Positions 63,819 to 64,000 of a stretch of DNA of 64,000 bases are shown here, one piece after another. The notes beneath the pieces are model-generated. The model was not told where the DNA came from. It made no database searches and worked only from the letters and a program-made list of their open reading frames with translations. Source of the DNA: Flavobacterium sp. Its GTDB lineage: Bacteria > Bacteroidota > Bacteroidia > Flavobacteriales > Flavobacteriaceae. The stretch lies in the NCBI RefSeq assembly GCF_027531905.1, contig NZ_JAPZSU010000016.1:62001-126000 (forward strand), written 5' to 3'. Position numbers and translations under genes: made by a program. The stretch's first letter is position 1, and every line of letters begins with the position of its first letter.

Positions 63819-64000
63819 ACCTGAACTCGATTAATAATTTGGGTTGAAAATATTGCACAAAAAGGTAAAATTTAGTATGTTTAAATCCCTGACAATTAAA
63901 TATTTAACTAAATTCTACCTTATGATTTGTTTCGATAAAATTACTGATATTTTTTCTATTGTAGATGAATTTTGTAAAGATTTTGACAAAACTACACGAC
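63819..64000 (+). mobile_element. Left end of an IS982-family insertion sequence
   Basis: The probable inverted end ACCTGAACTCGATTAATAAT begins near 63819, of the ACC-start type seen in IS982. It is followed by the transposase start. The rest of the element is beyond the window. Confidence 0.65.
63922..64000 (+). CDS. IS982-family transposase, N-terminal fragment
   Basis: The frame starts MICFDKITDIFSIVDEFC, ending KDFDKTTR, the usual N-terminus of IS982 transposases (DKITxIFxxxDDFCKxF). Only 26 codons are in the window, so whether the gene is intact is unknown. Confidence 0.75.
   Translation, partial: MICFDKITDIFSIVDEFCKDFDKTTR

Noticed and set aside
1..64000. CRISPR arrays, tRNA and rRNA genes, prophage
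   Set aside because: I saw no regularly spaced repeats, no cloverleaf-type or rRNA-like sequence and no phage structural genes; a covariance-model scan would be needed to exclude small RNAs.

Overview
The window is chromosomal DNA of a Bacteroidota bacterium, most likely Flavobacterium or a close relative. The sequence is AT-rich. Promoters carry the Bacteroidota -7 box TAnnTTTG instead of E. coli-type boxes, and Shine-Dalgarno sites are weak or absent. The gene families are typical of that group: a TonB receptor with a carboxypeptidase-regulatory-like domain, a DUF5117-type metalloprotease, DUF547, DUF4349, MnmD beside IlvE, and a LYS1-like dehydrogenase.

Layout. 1-9.3 kb: ftsK (cut by the window edge), dgkA and tpx on the minus strand, then divergent parE and parC (topoisomerase IV). 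Between parE and parC lie a small membrane protein and a frameshifted DUF1016/YhcG-type PDDEXK nuclease gene. 9.4-17.8 kb: a lipoprotein serine hydrolase, a LYS1-like dehydrogenase, a 56-residue membrane protein with a clear promoter, a TonB-dependent receptor, an ArsC-like protein, an Asn/Arg-rich secreted protein and a YCF48-like propeller protein. 17.8-22.3 kb: an ECF sigma factor with a membrane partner and a CpxP/LTXXQ-like periplasmic protein, then SRPBCC, MazG-like and IlvE. 22.7-33.5 kb: MnmD, an IS1182 transposase remnant, DUF547, a nitronate monooxygenase and DUF4442 pair, a PLP-dependent gamma-lyase divergent from an Lrp regulator, a toxin-antitoxin locus with a nonsense-mutated toxin, Lpd, DoxX and DUF4349. 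33.7-40.7 kb: PabB, TilS, DsbD and a CocE/NonD hydrolase. 41.0-43.65 kb: a tightly overlapping four-gene operon related to the Bacillus SdpABC killing-peptide system. 44.6-51.8 kb: a giant DUF4132/DUF5724-type protein with a small partner, and an orphan ParA with an extra C-terminal domain. 51.9-62.3 kb: Amt, a zinc metalloprotease, CorA, Pta, AckA and a phosphate-selective-type porin. 62.3-64 kb: eroded DNA with a regulator remnant, ending in the left end of an IS982-family element.

The most interesting locus is the Sdp-like operon. Its precursor has an SdpC-type N-terminus, a long hydrophobic Ala/Val stretch with two cysteines, and SdpA and SdpB maturation partners. A fourth overlapping membrane protein is the candidate immunity protein. 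The precursor is broken by a one-base shift in a run of six T, which could be a decayed gene, phase variation, programmed slippage or a sequence error. The second most informative structure is a 207-bp MITE-like element with 16-bp inverted ends and a 7-bp target duplication. It sits inside one copy of a dispersed intergenic repeat that occurs three times in the window.

All functional names rest on motif recognition by eye; no database search was run.
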